Shown here in pieces: positions 9,586 through 18,466 of a stretch of 64,000 nucleotides of DNA. The DNA is from Elioraea sp. (lineage in GTDB: Bacteria > Pseudomonadota > Alphaproteobacteria > Acetobacterales > Acetobacteraceae). Numbering within the stretch: position 1 is the first letter of the stretch; each line of letters starts with the position of its first letter. The stretch lies in the NCBI RefSeq assembly GCF_022842375.1, contig NZ_JALHPR010000018.1, forward strand, positions 26,139-90,138, written 5' to 3'. The notes under the pieces are model-generated. The model searched no databases. It had not been told where the DNA came from and saw only the letters and a list, made by a program, of their open reading frames with translations. The position numbers and the translations under genes are program-made.

Positions 9586-11130
9586 TCAGCCCTTCGCGGG
9601 CCCGTAGCCGAAGCCGGCCACGGGCTCGGCCGCCGTCTCGACCCACACGGCCTTGGTGCGCGTGTAGGCCGCCAGCGCCTCGATGCCCGATGAACGGCCG
9701 ATGCCCGACGCACCGAAGCCACCGAACGGCACGCTGACATGGATCGTACGGTAGCCATTCACCCAGAACGTGCCTGCCCGCACGGCGGCAGCGACGCGAT
9801 GCGCGCGGCCGACATCGCGCGTCCAGACGGCACCCGCAAGCCCGAAGCGCGTGGCGTTGGCCAGCGCGATCGCCTCCTCCTCGGTGTCGAAGGGGATGGC
9901 GGCGAGGACGGGGCCGAACACCTCCTCCTGCGCGATCCGCATCCGGTTGCCGACATCGGCGAGCAGCGTGGGCGAGAGCCAGAAGCCGCCTTCGGGCAGC
10001 GATGCCGGGGCTGCGCCACCGGCGGCAAGCCGCGCGCCATCCGCCACGCCTTCGGCGACCATCCCGCGCACCTTGGCGTATTGGCGTGCGTTGGCCACCG
10101 GCCCCATCTCCGTCGCCTCGTCGAGCGGGTGGCCGAGGCGGATGCGCCCTGCCCCTTCCGCCACGGCAGCGACCAGCCGCTGATGCACGCCGCGCTGCAC
10201 GAGCAGACGTGACCCGGCCACACAACTCTGCCCGCAGCCCGCGAAGATGGCCGATTGCGCGCCGATCACGGCACGGTCGAGATCGGCATCGTCGAACACG
10301 ATGTTCGCACTCTTGCCGCCGAGTTCCAGCACCGCCGGGATGCCACGCGATGCGGCCGCGGCACCAACAGCCGCGCCCCCCTCGGGGCTGCCGACGAACA
10401 CGACCTGGCCCACCTCGGGGCAGGCGATCAGCGCAGCACCCGTGCTCGCGCCGAAGCCGGGCACCACCGTCAGCACCCCTTCCGGCAGCCCCGCCTCGAG
10501 CGCGAGCCTCGCGAAGGCGAGCGAGGTGAGCGGCGTGAGCTCGGACGGTTTCAGGATGCAGGCATTGCCGGCCGCGAGGATGGGGGCGACGTTCCAGCCA
10601 GCGGTGAACAGCGGCGCGTTCCAGGGCGTGATGGCGAGGATCACGCCATAGGGCTCGTGCCGAACCGTCACGTGGTGGCTTGTCGGCACCGGCACGACAC
10701 GGCCTTCGAACTTGTCGGTCCAGCCCGCCCAGTAGCGCAGCATGTCTGCGACTGCAGCGACCTCGCGGAGGCAGTCACGCACCGGCTTGCCCGACACCGC
10801 GGCCTCCAGCCGCGCGAGCGGTGCGGCGGCAGCGGCCACGCGATCGCCCCAGGCCCAGAGGGCGCGGCCGCGCGCGGCGGGGGTCAACGCCGCCCAGGCG
10901 CGGAAGCCCTTCTCGGCCATCGCTGCCGCACGCGCAGCCACGGCAACACCTGCATCGGCGTAGGCGAGGATCGGCGCGCCCGTCGCCGGGTCGGTGAGCG
11001 TGACGGGCTCGCCGATGCCGGAAACGAGGCCAGCGCCGATCCAGGAGCCGGGCGCGGCCCCCTCACCCATCAGCGCAGCGAAGGCCTCGCGCGCAGCCCC
11101 AACTGAATCGTGGATCATGCCGTCAGACAT
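9586..11130 (-). CDS. NAD(P)-dependent aldehyde dehydrogenase
   Basis: 514-residue cytoplasmic enzyme of the ALDH superfamily, oxidising an aldehyde to the acid. Seen in the sequence: cofactor-site TPWNAPLF, the general-base glutamate in LELGGKSANIVFDDAD, the catalytic cysteine in GCGQSCVAGSR (about residue 300), and the late EEVFGPVLAAIPFDTEEEA block. The start ATG at 11128-11130 overlaps the preceding stop by 8 nt, so it is cotranscribed with the HIBADH-like gene. Place in the operon suggests it works on a catabolite of whatever the six binding proteins capture. The exact aldehyde cannot be told from sequence. Confidence 0.93.
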   Translation of the reverse strand: MSDGMIHDSVGAAREAFAALMGEGAAPGSWIGAGLVSGIGEPVTLTDPATGAPILAYADAGVAVAARAAAMAEKGFRAWAALTPAARGRALWAWGDRVAAAAAPLARLEAAVSGKPVRDCLREVAAVADMLRYWAGWTDKFEGRVVPVPTSHHVTVRHEPYGVILAITPWNAPLFTAGWNVAPILAAGNACILKPSELTPLTSLAFARLALEAGLPEGVLTVVPGFGASTGAALIACPEVGQVVFVGSPEGGAAVGAAAASRGIPAVLELGGKSANIVFDDADLDRAVIGAQSAIFAGCGQSCVAGSRLLVQRGVHQRLVAAVAEGAGRIRLGHPLDEATEMGPVANARQYAKVRGMVAEGVADGARLAAGGAAPASLPEGGFWLSPTLLADVGNRMRIAQEEVFGPVLAAIPFDTEEEAIALANATRFGLAGAVWTRDVGRAHRVAAAVRAGTFWVNGYRTIHVSVPFGGFGASGIGRSSGIEALAAYTRTKAVWVETAAEPVAGFGYGPAKG

Positions 11131-11965
11131 CTCGCAGCCTCGCTTGCGCGACCCGGTTGAAATCCGCCCCGTCCTCGACGCCGCTCGTGGCCCAGGCCTC
11201 GAGCACGGCGGCCGAGACGCTGCCCGCCCCGCCCATCGCCGCGGCAAGCGCGCCGGCGAGCCGAAGGTCCTTCCGCATCAGCCCCGCGGTGAAGCCCGAA
11301 TCGAAGCTGCCGGAGGTGATCCAGCGCGGGAAGTTCACCTCCGTCGCGGCACTCCGTCCCGAGGCGCCGTTCACGACCGAGAGCAGCGCCGCGATGTCCA
11401 CCCCCGCGCGCTCGCCCATGCGCAGCGCCTCGGCGGCGGTGAGAAGATGCGCCGCGACCAGCAGGTTGTTCACGAGCTTGGCCACCGCCCCTGCCCCTGG
11501 CCCGCCGACATGCACGACCTTGCCGGCGATCGCGTCGAGCACGGGCTTCGCGCGGTCGAGCGCGGCCGCATCGCCACCGGCCATCACCGTCAGCGTTCCA
11601 GCCGCTGCCCCCGCTGGTCCGCCAGAGACGGGTGCATCGACCCAGGCGAAGCCCGCGTCGGCGAAGCGGGGTGCGAGGGCGCGCGGGGTTTCGGGGGCGA
11701 CAGTCGAGCAATCGAGGACGACACAGCCGGGTGCGGGGCCGGCGCCGAGGACCACCTCTGCGGCACCCTTCACGGCATCGTCATGCGGCAGGCTGAGGAC
11801 GATCACCTCCGCCCCCGCCGCCGCGCGTTCGACCAGCGCTATGCCCCTGGCCTCGCTCCGCCGCACGACGGATAGATCCCATGCCGTCACGTCATGCCCG
11901 GCGGCGAGGATCCGCCGCGCCATCGGCAGCCCCATCGCCCCAAGCCCGATCACAGCAACGCGCAT
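11123..11965 (-). CDS. 3-hydroxyisobutyrate dehydrogenase-family oxidoreductase
   Basis: 280-residue beta-hydroxyacid dehydrogenase family member, NAD(P)-dependent. The N-terminal Rossmann motif is GLGAMGLPMA (residues 7-16), the substrate-binding signature is DAPVSGGPAGAAAGTL (about 113-128), and the family catalytic lysine lies in GAGAVAKLVNNLL (about 163). The start ATG overlaps the SDR stop as TGATG. The family covers HIBADH, tartronate semialdehyde reductase and imine reductases, so the substrate is open. With the adjoining aldehyde dehydrogenase it could form a hydroxyacid to semialdehyde to acid route. Confidence 0.92.
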   Translation of the reverse strand: MRVAVIGLGAMGLPMARRILAAGHDVTAWDLSVVRRSEARGIALVERAAAGAEVIVLSLPHDDAVKGAAEVVLGAGPAPGCVVLDCSTVAPETPRALAPRFADAGFAWVDAPVSGGPAGAAAGTLTVMAGGDAAALDRAKPVLDAIAGKVVHVGGPGAGAVAKLVNNLLVAAHLLTAAEALRMGERAGVDIAALLSVVNGASGRSAATEVNFPRWITSGSFDSGFTAGLMRKDLRLAGALAAAMGGAGSVSAAVLEAWATSGVEDGADFNRVAQARLRDV

Positions 11966-12714
11966 CAGATGACGAGCCCCCCGCTCACATGGATCACCTG
12001 GCCGGTGATGTAGCCGGCATCGGGCGAGAGCAGGAAGGCGATGGCGGCGGCAACGTCATCGGGCTCGCCGATCCTGCCCAGCGGGATCTCGGCTTCCACC
12101 GCCGGGAGCCGCTCGGGCGGCATGGCGCGATGGGCACCCTCGTCCTTCCGGATGAAGCCGGGGGCCACGGCATTGACGGTGATGCGCCGCGGCCCGAGCT
12201 CATGGGCGAGCGCCCTGACCATCGCCTCGACCGAGGCCTTGGCAGCCGCGGAGGCGGGGAAACTTTGCACATGCGCACGGAACACGTGCGCAACGAACGA
12301 GCTGACCGCGACGATCCGCCCACCAGGCGGCAACAGGGGCAGAGCTGCCGCGCAGAGGCGGAAGAAGCCTGCCCCGATCGCGTCCGCCGAGGCCGCATAG
12401 CCCCCGGCATCGAGGGCGGCGAAAGGCGTGCGATCAGCGAAGCCGGCATTGGCGACGAGCGAATCGAGCCCGCCGAAGGCCGCATTGGCGGCCTCGACCA
12501 GCGCCGCCGCCCCGTCCGGCGCGGCGAGGTCTGCGAGCGCCGTCTCGGCCAGGGCGCCCCTGGCGCTGCACGCGGCGGCGACCGCGGCGAGACCAGCGGC
12601 GTTGGCGCGCGTGGCAAGGAGAAGCGCAGCATCCGGCCCCGCAAGGCGACGTGCCAGCGCAGCCCCGATGCCGCTTGCCGCCCCCGTGACGAGAATGCGC
12701 CGTCGCTCTGCCAT
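11965..12714 (-). CDS. SDR-family oxidoreductase with Ser at the catalytic Tyr position
   Basis: 249-residue short-chain dehydrogenase/reductase fold, first gene of the leftward operon. Visible motifs: cofactor loop TGAASGIG (residues 9-16), NAG near 89, SSF near 143 and the late PGFIRKDEG segment. The active site normally reads YxxxK; here the lysine block is FPASAAAKASVEA, so the residue four before Lys is Ser and no Tyr is in register. The start ATG at 12712-12714 follows GGGAGAGG 4-5 nt upstream. Whether it keeps dehydrogenase activity is uncertain. Confidence 0.9.
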   Translation of the reverse strand: MAERRRILVTGAASGIGAALARRLAGPDAALLLATRANAAGLAAVAAACSARGALAETALADLAAPDGAAALVEAANAAFGGLDSLVANAGFADRTPFAALDAGGYAASADAIGAGFFRLCAAALPLLPPGGRIVAVSSFVAHVFRAHVQSFPASAAAKASVEAMVRALAHELGPRRITVNAVAPGFIRKDEGAHRAMPPERLPAVEAEIPLGRIGEPDDVAAAIAFLLSPDAGYITGQVIHVSGGLVI

Positions 12715-12831
12715 GCCCCTCTCCCATCGACGTGTCGCGGCGACCGTAACCGCTTTGTCAGCCAACGCCAGGGGCGCGGGCCCACCGGATGGGCTATAGG
12801 GAAAGGGCCGGATCACTTCGGAAGCGACCGC

Positions 12832-13686
12832 GTGTTCACTGTCCTGCAGATTTCCGACACCCACCTGTCGCAGCGCATCCCGCGCTTCAACGCCAACTGG
12901 GCCTGCGCCGCGCGGGTAATCGCCAGCCACCCGGCGGAACTCATCGTCCACACCGGCGATGCCGCGCTCGACGGCCCCGACCATGCGGCTGACCTCGATT
13001 TCGCTGCCTCTGCGCTCAGGACCGGGATCGGGGCCGAGGGGCCGCGGCTGCGCTGCGTTCCCGGCAACCATGACGTGGGCGACCGGCCCGTGATCGCGCC
13101 GCACCAGCCGACGACGGATGCACGCATCGCCGCCCATGCGGCCGCACTCGGCGCCTGCACGTGGGTCGATGACGCGCCGGGTTGGCGGCTGATCGGCATC
13201 AACACCCAGGTGCTCGGCACCGGCACCGCGGCCGAGGCCACCCAGGCAGCGATGCTCGCCGAAGCGGCGCTGACGCTGGGCGACAGGCTGCTCGCCCTCT
13301 TCATGCACAAGCCCCCCTTCCTCGACCAGGCCGACGAGCCGGATGCGGGCTACTGGACTGTGCCGCCAGGCGAGCGCGGCGCGCTGGCCCCGCTGCTGTT
13401 CCATGCGCGGCTCAGGCTGGTCGCGAGCGGGCACCTGCATGTCCACCGCCTGATCCGCCGCGGCGCGGTGATGCATGCCTGGAGCCCGGCAACGAGCTTC
13501 ATGGTCGGCCCAGCGTTGATGGCCGACACGCATGGCGGCGAACGCCGCCTCGGCATCCTGCGGCACCGTTTCGGCGTCGACGGCGTCGAGACCGAGGTGG
13601 TGGCCCTGCCCGGTGCCGAGCCGATCGTGCTCGACCCGATCACCGACGAGATCTACCCGCCACCGCCCAGCCTGGCCCCCGCCTGA
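12832..13686 (+). CDS. Metallophosphoesterase (CpdA-like calcineurin fold)
   Basis: 284-residue phosphodiesterase-type metallophosphoesterase. The metal-binding motifs appear in the expected order: SDTH (residues 9-12), GDAALDG (about 43), GNHD (about 73) and GHLHVHR (about 202). The class includes cAMP phosphodiesterase CpdA, but substrates vary widely. GTG at 12832 is chosen because the upstream part of the open frame lies over the divergent SDR gene and has no relation to the family; only a weak GGAAGCG site precedes it. It is transcribed divergently from the SDR operon across a 117-nt gap. Confidence 0.9.
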   Translation: MFTVLQISDTHLSQRIPRFNANWACAARVIASHPAELIVHTGDAALDGPDHAADLDFAASALRTGIGAEGPRLRCVPGNHDVGDRPVIAPHQPTTDARIAAHAAALGACTWVDDAPGWRLIGINTQVLGTGTAAEATQAAMLAEAALTLGDRLLALFMHKPPFLDQADEPDAGYWTVPPGERGALAPLLFHARLRLVASGHLHVHRLIRRGAVMHAWSPATSFMVGPALMADTHGGERRLGILRHRFGVDGVETEVVALPGAEPIVLDPITDEIYPPPPSLAPA

Positions 13687-13808
13687 CGCGCATTCCCCAG
13701 GCGTCCCGGCCGAGGCATGCCGGCCGCGTTGCCGCAGGCGCCGGTGCGTGCGACAAGCGCGCGTGCGCCACGCCAGCGCCGCCCCTCGCCCGGACACCCG
13801 CCACCGCC

Positions 13809-14258
13809 ATGACTGAGCCCAGCGACGACACCGACGCCGCCCCTCCCAGGGCCGAGGCGCTGAAGGCGCTGATCGGCCAGATCATGCGATTCGGCGTGGT
13901 CGGCGTGATCGGCTTCGTGGTCGATACCGCGACGGTCTATGGGCTGCATTTCAGCGCCGGTGCCGATCTCTACACCGCCGGGGCGCTGGCCTACGTGGTT
14001 GCGGCGACGACGACCTGGGCGCTCAACCGGGCCTGGACCTTCAGGACCGCCTCGCGCGAACGACCGGCGCGGCAATGGGCGCTGTTCCTGGCGGTGCAGT
14101 TGATCGGCTTCGCGCTCAACCGGGGCACCTATGCGGCGCTTGTGACCTTCCTTCCGCTTGCCGCGGCGCATCCGGTCATCGCGGTCGCCGCAGGGTCGAT
14201 CGCCGGGATGGGTGTGAACTTCATCACTGCAAGAGCGATTGTCTTCAGGGCGAAGTGA
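13809..14258 (+). CDS. GtrA-family membrane protein
   Basis: 149 residues with four predicted membrane segments, the first around FGVVGVIGFVVDTATVYGL and the last around VIAVAAGSIAGMGVNFI, with the family-typical N-terminal RFGVVG and ALNRAWTFR in the central loop. GtrA proteins are thought to help move polyprenyl-linked sugars across the inner membrane or to assist glycosyltransferases. The ATG at 13809 gives normal family length; the frame upstream is a shadow of the phosphoesterase. It lies just before the exopolysaccharide locus and may serve it. Confidence 0.88.
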   Translation: MTEPSDDTDAAPPRAEALKALIGQIMRFGVVGVIGFVVDTATVYGLHFSAGADLYTAGALAYVVAATTTWALNRAWTFRTASRERPARQWALFLAVQLIGFALNRGTYAALVTFLPLAAAHPVIAVAAGSIAGMGVNFITARAIVFRAK

Positions 14259-14668
14259 GCGTGACGGGGCTGGGCATACACACGCAAAGGTTGTATTCGC
14301 CGTAGTTTTGGCGCATTTCTTCGTTCAGTTGAACCGCGGTGTGTTTTTCGTCTCGCTTTGGAGCGCAGTGCTCCGAAGATGATGCAGCGCAGGTGGCTCT
14401 GGAGTGTGACACGGGCTGGTCGGGGACGTGTCCCACATCAAGGCCCGCCACCCTATCTGTCGGATCCGCAACTTGCGTGGCCCTGCGGCGTTTAGACCAT
14501 GCGACCCCTACCCCACGCGATTTTGTGGACGTGACTGTAACATCTTGCCTTTTTATTTCCGCCTTACTCACCGCCGCGAAATTGACCTCAGGTTCTTCGC
14601 CTTCTGGTGCGATGCAGCATGAAGAGCCCGCTGCGAAAGCTGCTTCGCCTTGACTTTGCCACAGCCCG
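14259..14668 (+). other. 410-bp non-coding region before the exopolysaccharide genes
   Basis: No convincing gene. Base composition is less GC-rich than the neighbours. It holds a GGAGC/GCTCC hairpin (14360-14374) and a dyad GACACG (14408-14413) with CGTGTC (14427-14432) that could be an operator. A TTGACT (14652-14657) with ATACGA 17 nt later could be a promoter, but that would place transcription inside the first codons of the upstream start at 14669 and would fit the ATG at 14711 instead. Likely the promoter region of the sugar phosphotransferase gene. Confidence 0.45.
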
Positions 14669-16288
14669 ATGGATACGAAGCGTTATGCGCGTGCCGCTAC
14701 ACTCCCTCCCATGCTGAAGAGCACGAACGGCGCTCCTCCACTGGACGCTGACACGGCGCTGGCGGGCAAGCCTGTCGACGCTTCCGACACGCGAGCCTCA
14801 GCGGCGAGGCCGCGCGCGGCCGGCGCGCAGGCAACTTCCGCCGACGCCGACATCCCTGATGCCTGGCCCGACGAGCCGACGATCTCCGCGTCACCCCCGG
14901 CCCCGGTTCCGCACGGCATCGTCGCGACCATCGTCGCGGTGGCTGACGTGACGATCGTCATCACCGCCGCCTATCTCGCGTCGCTGATCACAGGCGGCGG
15001 GGGGGTGCTGCGTGACGAGACCATCCTCGTCACCACCATGCTTGGCCTCGGGCTGCTCGTCTGGCTCGGCGCCTACACGCATCGCACGATGTTCTCCGCC
15101 TCACGGCAGGTTCACGCGGTCGTCTCGGGTGCAGTCGCTGCCGCCGGGATCGTCGCCTTCGTCGAGACGGTGTTCGGCCTCTCACACCTGGTCAGTGCAC
15201 GCTGGGCCGTCACCTGGGCCGGGTTCTCGCTCGCCGGCCTCGTTGCCTCGCGCGTCACGGTCTCGACGCTCCTGAAGTCGGACCGCCAGGGCCGCTACGC
15301 GCTGCGCACCGTCATCGTCGGCGGCGGGCCGCATGGGGCCCGGCTCGTGCAGTTCCTCCGCCTCCGCAATGACCGCTCGCTCCGCCTGCTCGGCTTCGTC
15401 GATGACCGCGTGACACGGATCGGCGTCGAGATGGGCGCGATCCCCTATTTCGGGCCGATCGACGAGGTGTTCGCGATGGTCCGCGCCGGGCTCGTCGACA
15501 AGGTGATCATCGCGCTGCCCTGGTCGGCCGAGGAGCGGATGCTGCAGCTGCTGCGCCAGCTCGCCGAATATCCCGTGCATGTTCGGCTGGCACCTGACCT
15601 GATCACCTATCATTTCCCCGGCCGCGTGCTGTCGGATGTCGGCGGCGTGCCGCTTCTGCACCTGCTCGACCGGCCGATCAGCGGCTGGGGCTACCTCGTC
15701 AAGCGGGCGGAGGACATCGCGATCGCGAGCGCTGCCCTGCTGCTGCTCGGCCTGCCGATGCTGGCGATTGCCGCCGCCGTCAGGCTCAACAGCCCAGGGC
15801 CGATCCTGTTCCGCCAGCCCCGCATCGGCTTCAACAACCGGCCGTTCGAGGTGCTGAAGTTCCGCACGATGTACGCTCACATGTCGGAGCGGAAGATCAC
15901 CCAGCAGGCGCAGCGGGACGATCCACGCATCACCCGCATCGGCGCGATCCTCCGCCGCCTCTCGCTCGACGAGCTGCCGCAGCTGGTCAACGTGCTGCGC
16001 GGCGACATGTCGGTCGTGGGTCCCCGCCCGCATGCGCCGCAGACGCGCGCGGCAGGCAGGCCGTTCGAGGAGGTCGTCGCGCGCTACGCCGCACGTCACC
16101 GCGTGAAGCCCGGCATGACAGGGCTTGCCCAGGTGCGAGGCTGGCGCGGCGAGACTGACACGGAGGAAAAGATCATCCGCCGCGTCGAGAGCGACCTTGA
16201 ATACATCGAGAACTGGTCGGTCTGGCTCGACATCGCCATCCTGGTGCGCACCCTCCTGATGGTGCTGAAGATGAAGAACGCCTACTGA
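14669..16288 (+). CDS. Undecaprenyl-phosphate sugar phosphotransferase (WcaJ/ExoY-like)
   Basis: 539-residue membrane enzyme that starts a polysaccharide repeat unit by moving a sugar-1-phosphate, often glucose, from UDP-sugar to undecaprenyl phosphate. The N-terminal half has several membrane helices (from about residue 85) and a CoA-binding-like domain (VIVGGGPHGARL near 214). The C-terminal bacterial sugar transferase domain starts near 346 with a membrane helix, then FEVLKFRTMY (about 395), DELPQLVNVLRGDMSVVGPR (about 434) and KPGMTGLAQVRGWRGET. The start is uncertain: ATG 14669 or ATG 14711 (MLKSTNGAPP); neither has a clear ribosome site. Confidence 0.92.
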   Translation: MDTKRYARAATLPPMLKSTNGAPPLDADTALAGKPVDASDTRASAARPRAAGAQATSADADIPDAWPDEPTISASPPAPVPHGIVATIVAVADVTIVITAAYLASLITGGGGVLRDETILVTTMLGLGLLVWLGAYTHRTMFSASRQVHAVVSGAVAAAGIVAFVETVFGLSHLVSARWAVTWAGFSLAGLVASRVTVSTLLKSDRQGRYALRTVIVGGGPHGARLVQFLRLRNDRSLRLLGFVDDRVTRIGVEMGAIPYFGPIDEVFAMVRAGLVDKVIIALPWSAEERMLQLLRQLAEYPVHVRLAPDLITYHFPGRVLSDVGGVPLLHLLDRPISGWGYLVKRAEDIAIASAALLLLGLPMLAIAAAVRLNSPGPILFRQPRIGFNNRPFEVLKFRTMYAHMSERKITQQAQRDDPRITRIGAILRRLSLDELPQLVNVLRGDMSVVGPRPHAPQTRAAGRPFEEVVARYAARHRVKPGMTGLAQVRGWRGETDTEEKIIRRVESDLEYIENWSVWLDIAILVRTLLMVLKMKNAY

Positions 16289-16361
16289 GCCTGGCGTCCG
16301 CCAAGGTCGCGCGGATCGCGGGCGGCGCGGCAAGACCGGAAAGAGGCCGGAACGAGGAAAG

Positions 16362-17381
16362 ATGCTCCAGCACACGCCGCATGACGACGCCACGGATGGC
16401 GGCCACGGCACACCGGCGGCGGCGGGGCTCTCCGTTGCCGTGCTCGTGCCCTGCTACAACGAGGAAATCGCGATTCCGAAGGTGGTCGCCGATTTCCGCG
16501 CCGCATTGCCGGAAGCGACGATCTACGTCTACGACAACAACAGTCGCGACGGCACCGTCGCCGCCGCGCGCGCGGCCGGCGCCATCGTCCGCACCGAGAT
16601 GCTGCAGGGCAAGGGCAACGTGGTGCGGCGGATGTTCGCCGACATCGAGGCCGACATCTACGTGCTGGTCGACGGTGACGACACCTACGAGGCGGGCGCT
16701 GCCCCGGCGATGGTGCGCCAGCTGGTCGATCAGCAGCTCGACATGGTCAACGGGGCGCGCGTGACCGAGATCGAGGCCGCATACCGGCGTGGCCACAAGT
16801 TCGGCAACGCGATGCTGACCGGCATCGTCGCCTGGATCTTTGGCAACCGCGTCTCCGACATGCTGTCGGGCTACCGGGTATTCTCGCGGCGCTTCGTCAA
16901 GAGCTTCCCTGCCCTAGCCGCTGGCTTCGAGACGGAAACGGAGTTCACCGTCCACGCGCTCGAGCTCAAGATGCCGGTGGGCGAGGTGCGCACCAGCTAC
17001 AAGGACCGCCCGGCAGGCTCAACATCAAAGCTCCGTACCTACTCCGACGGCTTCCGCATCCTGCGGACCATCCTGGTCCTGGTGAAGGAGGAGCGGCCGC
17101 TGCAGTTCTTCTCGCTGGCCGGCGGGATGCTGATGCTCGCGGGGCTTGCGATCTTCTTTCCCGTTCTGGTCGAATATCTCCGCACCGGGCTGGTGCCGCG
17201 GCTGCCCACGGCGATCCTCTCCACCGGCCTCGTGCTGCTCTCCTTCCTCGCCTTCGCCTGCGGGCTGATCCTCGATACGGTCACGCGCGGGCGGAAGGAG
17301 GCCAAGCGCATCGCCTATCTCTCGGTTCCCGCCCCCGGTGCATCGAGGATGGGTGCCAAGGGGCCGGACACGGGGCGCTGA
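16362..17381 (+). CDS. Family 2 glycosyltransferase with C-terminal membrane helices
   Basis: 339 residues. GT-A fold of the polyprenol-phosphate-sugar synthase type: VAVLVPCYNEEIAIPKVV at about residue 26, DGDDTYE near 104 as nucleotide-sugar/metal site, and DMLSGYRVFSRRF near 166. Two hydrophobic segments around 246-268 and 282-305 anchor it in the inner membrane. Such enzymes make polyprenyl-phosphate sugars or extend lipid-linked glycans. It follows the phosphotransferase by 73 nt and its stop overlaps the next start (TGATG). Confidence 0.9.
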   Translation: MLQHTPHDDATDGGHGTPAAAGLSVAVLVPCYNEEIAIPKVVADFRAALPEATIYVYDNNSRDGTVAAARAAGAIVRTEMLQGKGNVVRRMFADIEADIYVLVDGDDTYEAGAAPAMVRQLVDQQLDMVNGARVTEIEAAYRRGHKFGNAMLTGIVAWIFGNRVSDMLSGYRVFSRRFVKSFPALAAGFETETEFTVHALELKMPVGEVRTSYKDRPAGSTSKLRTYSDGFRILRTILVLVKEERPLQFFSLAGGMLMLAGLAIFFPVLVEYLRTGLVPRLPTAILSTGLVLLSFLAFACGLILDTVTRGRKEAKRIAYLSVPAPGASRMGAKGPDTGR

Positions 17382-18397
17382 TGCCGCCGTCGCCCGGCCA
17401 GGGCGCGGCAAGGACCGGCCCTGCGGTCGATGCCGATATCGTCATCCTCTCCCTCGACAGGATCGAGGACACGCTGGCCGCGATCACAAGCGCACTCGAC
17501 CAAGTCGGCATCACCCGCCATGTGTGGGTGGCCGACCAGGGCTCGAAGCCGGAGAACCTCGCGCGGCTGACGGCGTTCTGCGCGGGCCGCGAGGGGCTGA
17601 CCCTGCTCGCCTTCCCCGACAACCGCGGCGTGGCGGGCGGGCGCAACCGCGCCATTGCGCCCGGGCGCGGGCGGCACGTCTTCGCGCTCGACAACGACGC
17701 CGAGTTCGATGGCAATGACCTTGTCGCGCGTGCCGTCGCCGCACTCGACGCAGAGCCCTCGCTCGCCGCCATCGCCTTCCGCATCCTCCGGTTCGGCGAC
17801 CGCGAGGACGATCTCTCCTCCTGGGGCTATCCGCCGGCGCTGCTGCCGCGGGCCGGTGACACCTTCGATGCCTGCACCTTCGTCGGTGCAGGCCACGCGA
17901 TCCGCCGTTCCGCGTTCGAAGCGGTCGGCGGCTACGATGATGCGCTGCACTTCACCTGGGAGGAGTTCGACCTCTCGCTCCGCTTCATCGCCGCCGGCAT
18001 GACGGTGCGCTATCGCGGCGACATGCGCATCCTGCACAAAGTGAGCCCCGAGCGGCGTTTCGACTGGGGCGGAACGCGCTGGTTCTATCATGTGCGCAAC
18101 CGCCTCTACATCGAGGCCAAGACCGGCACGGGTGCGGCCCGGCTGGCACTCCGCTGGCTCGCCTACGTGGTGAAGGGGGCGGTGAACGGCGCTGGCCGCC
18201 AGGCGCTGCGGGCGCTGCCGGAGGCGCGCAGGATGCTGCGCCAGTTCCGGAACGACGCCGAGGCCGTCGCGCGCTACCGGCTCGATGATGCCGCACGCGC
18301 CTATCTCGCGCGGAACGATGCCGCCCATCGCGGCACCCTGGCCGACAGGCTGAGGCGCGAGGTGTTCGCCGCCCTGCCCGGCCGGACGAAGCGGTGA
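17381..18397 (+). CDS. Family 2 glycosyltransferase (rhamnosyltransferase-like)
   Basis: 338-residue cytoplasmic GT-A enzyme. Motifs: DIVILSLDRIEDTLAAI near residue 19, GGRNRAIAPGRG near 87 and LDNDAEFDGND near 104 (metal/nucleotide site), VGAGHAIRRSAFEAVGG near 168, and FTWEEFDLSLRF near 190 (catalytic acidic cluster). Translationally coupled to the preceding glycosyltransferase by TGATG. It probably adds a sugar to the lipid-linked exopolysaccharide unit; the donor is not predictable. Confidence 0.9.
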   Translation: MPPSPGQGAARTGPAVDADIVILSLDRIEDTLAAITSALDQVGITRHVWVADQGSKPENLARLTAFCAGREGLTLLAFPDNRGVAGGRNRAIAPGRGRHVFALDNDAEFDGNDLVARAVAALDAEPSLAAIAFRILRFGDREDDLSSWGYPPALLPRAGDTFDACTFVGAGHAIRRSAFEAVGGYDDALHFTWEEFDLSLRFIAAGMTVRYRGDMRILHKVSPERRFDWGGTRWFYHVRNRLYIEAKTGTGAARLALRWLAYVVKGAVNGAGRQALRALPEARRMLRQFRNDAEAVARYRLDDAARAYLARNDAAHRGTLADRLRREVFAALPGRTKR

Positions 18398-18407
18398 TGC
18401 CGTGAAC

Positions 18408-18436
18408 GGGGCGGCCCCTTCTCCTGGAACCGCCCC
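18408..18436. terminator. Hairpin between convergent glycosyltransferase and PEP-CTERM genes
   Basis: GGGGCGG (18408-18414) pairs with CCGCCCC (18430-18436) across a 15-nt loop, in the 69-bp space where two genes end facing each other. There is no T-tract on either strand, so it is a candidate bidirectional terminator only. Confidence 0.4.
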
Positions 18437-18466
18437 ACCACGCCGCAAGCCGACCGGTCCGTGCGC

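Noticed and set aside
11881..12831. Long N-terminal extension of the metallophosphoesterase frame
   Set aside because: It only shadows the divergent SDR gene; the family begins at GTG 12832 (VFTVLQISDTH).
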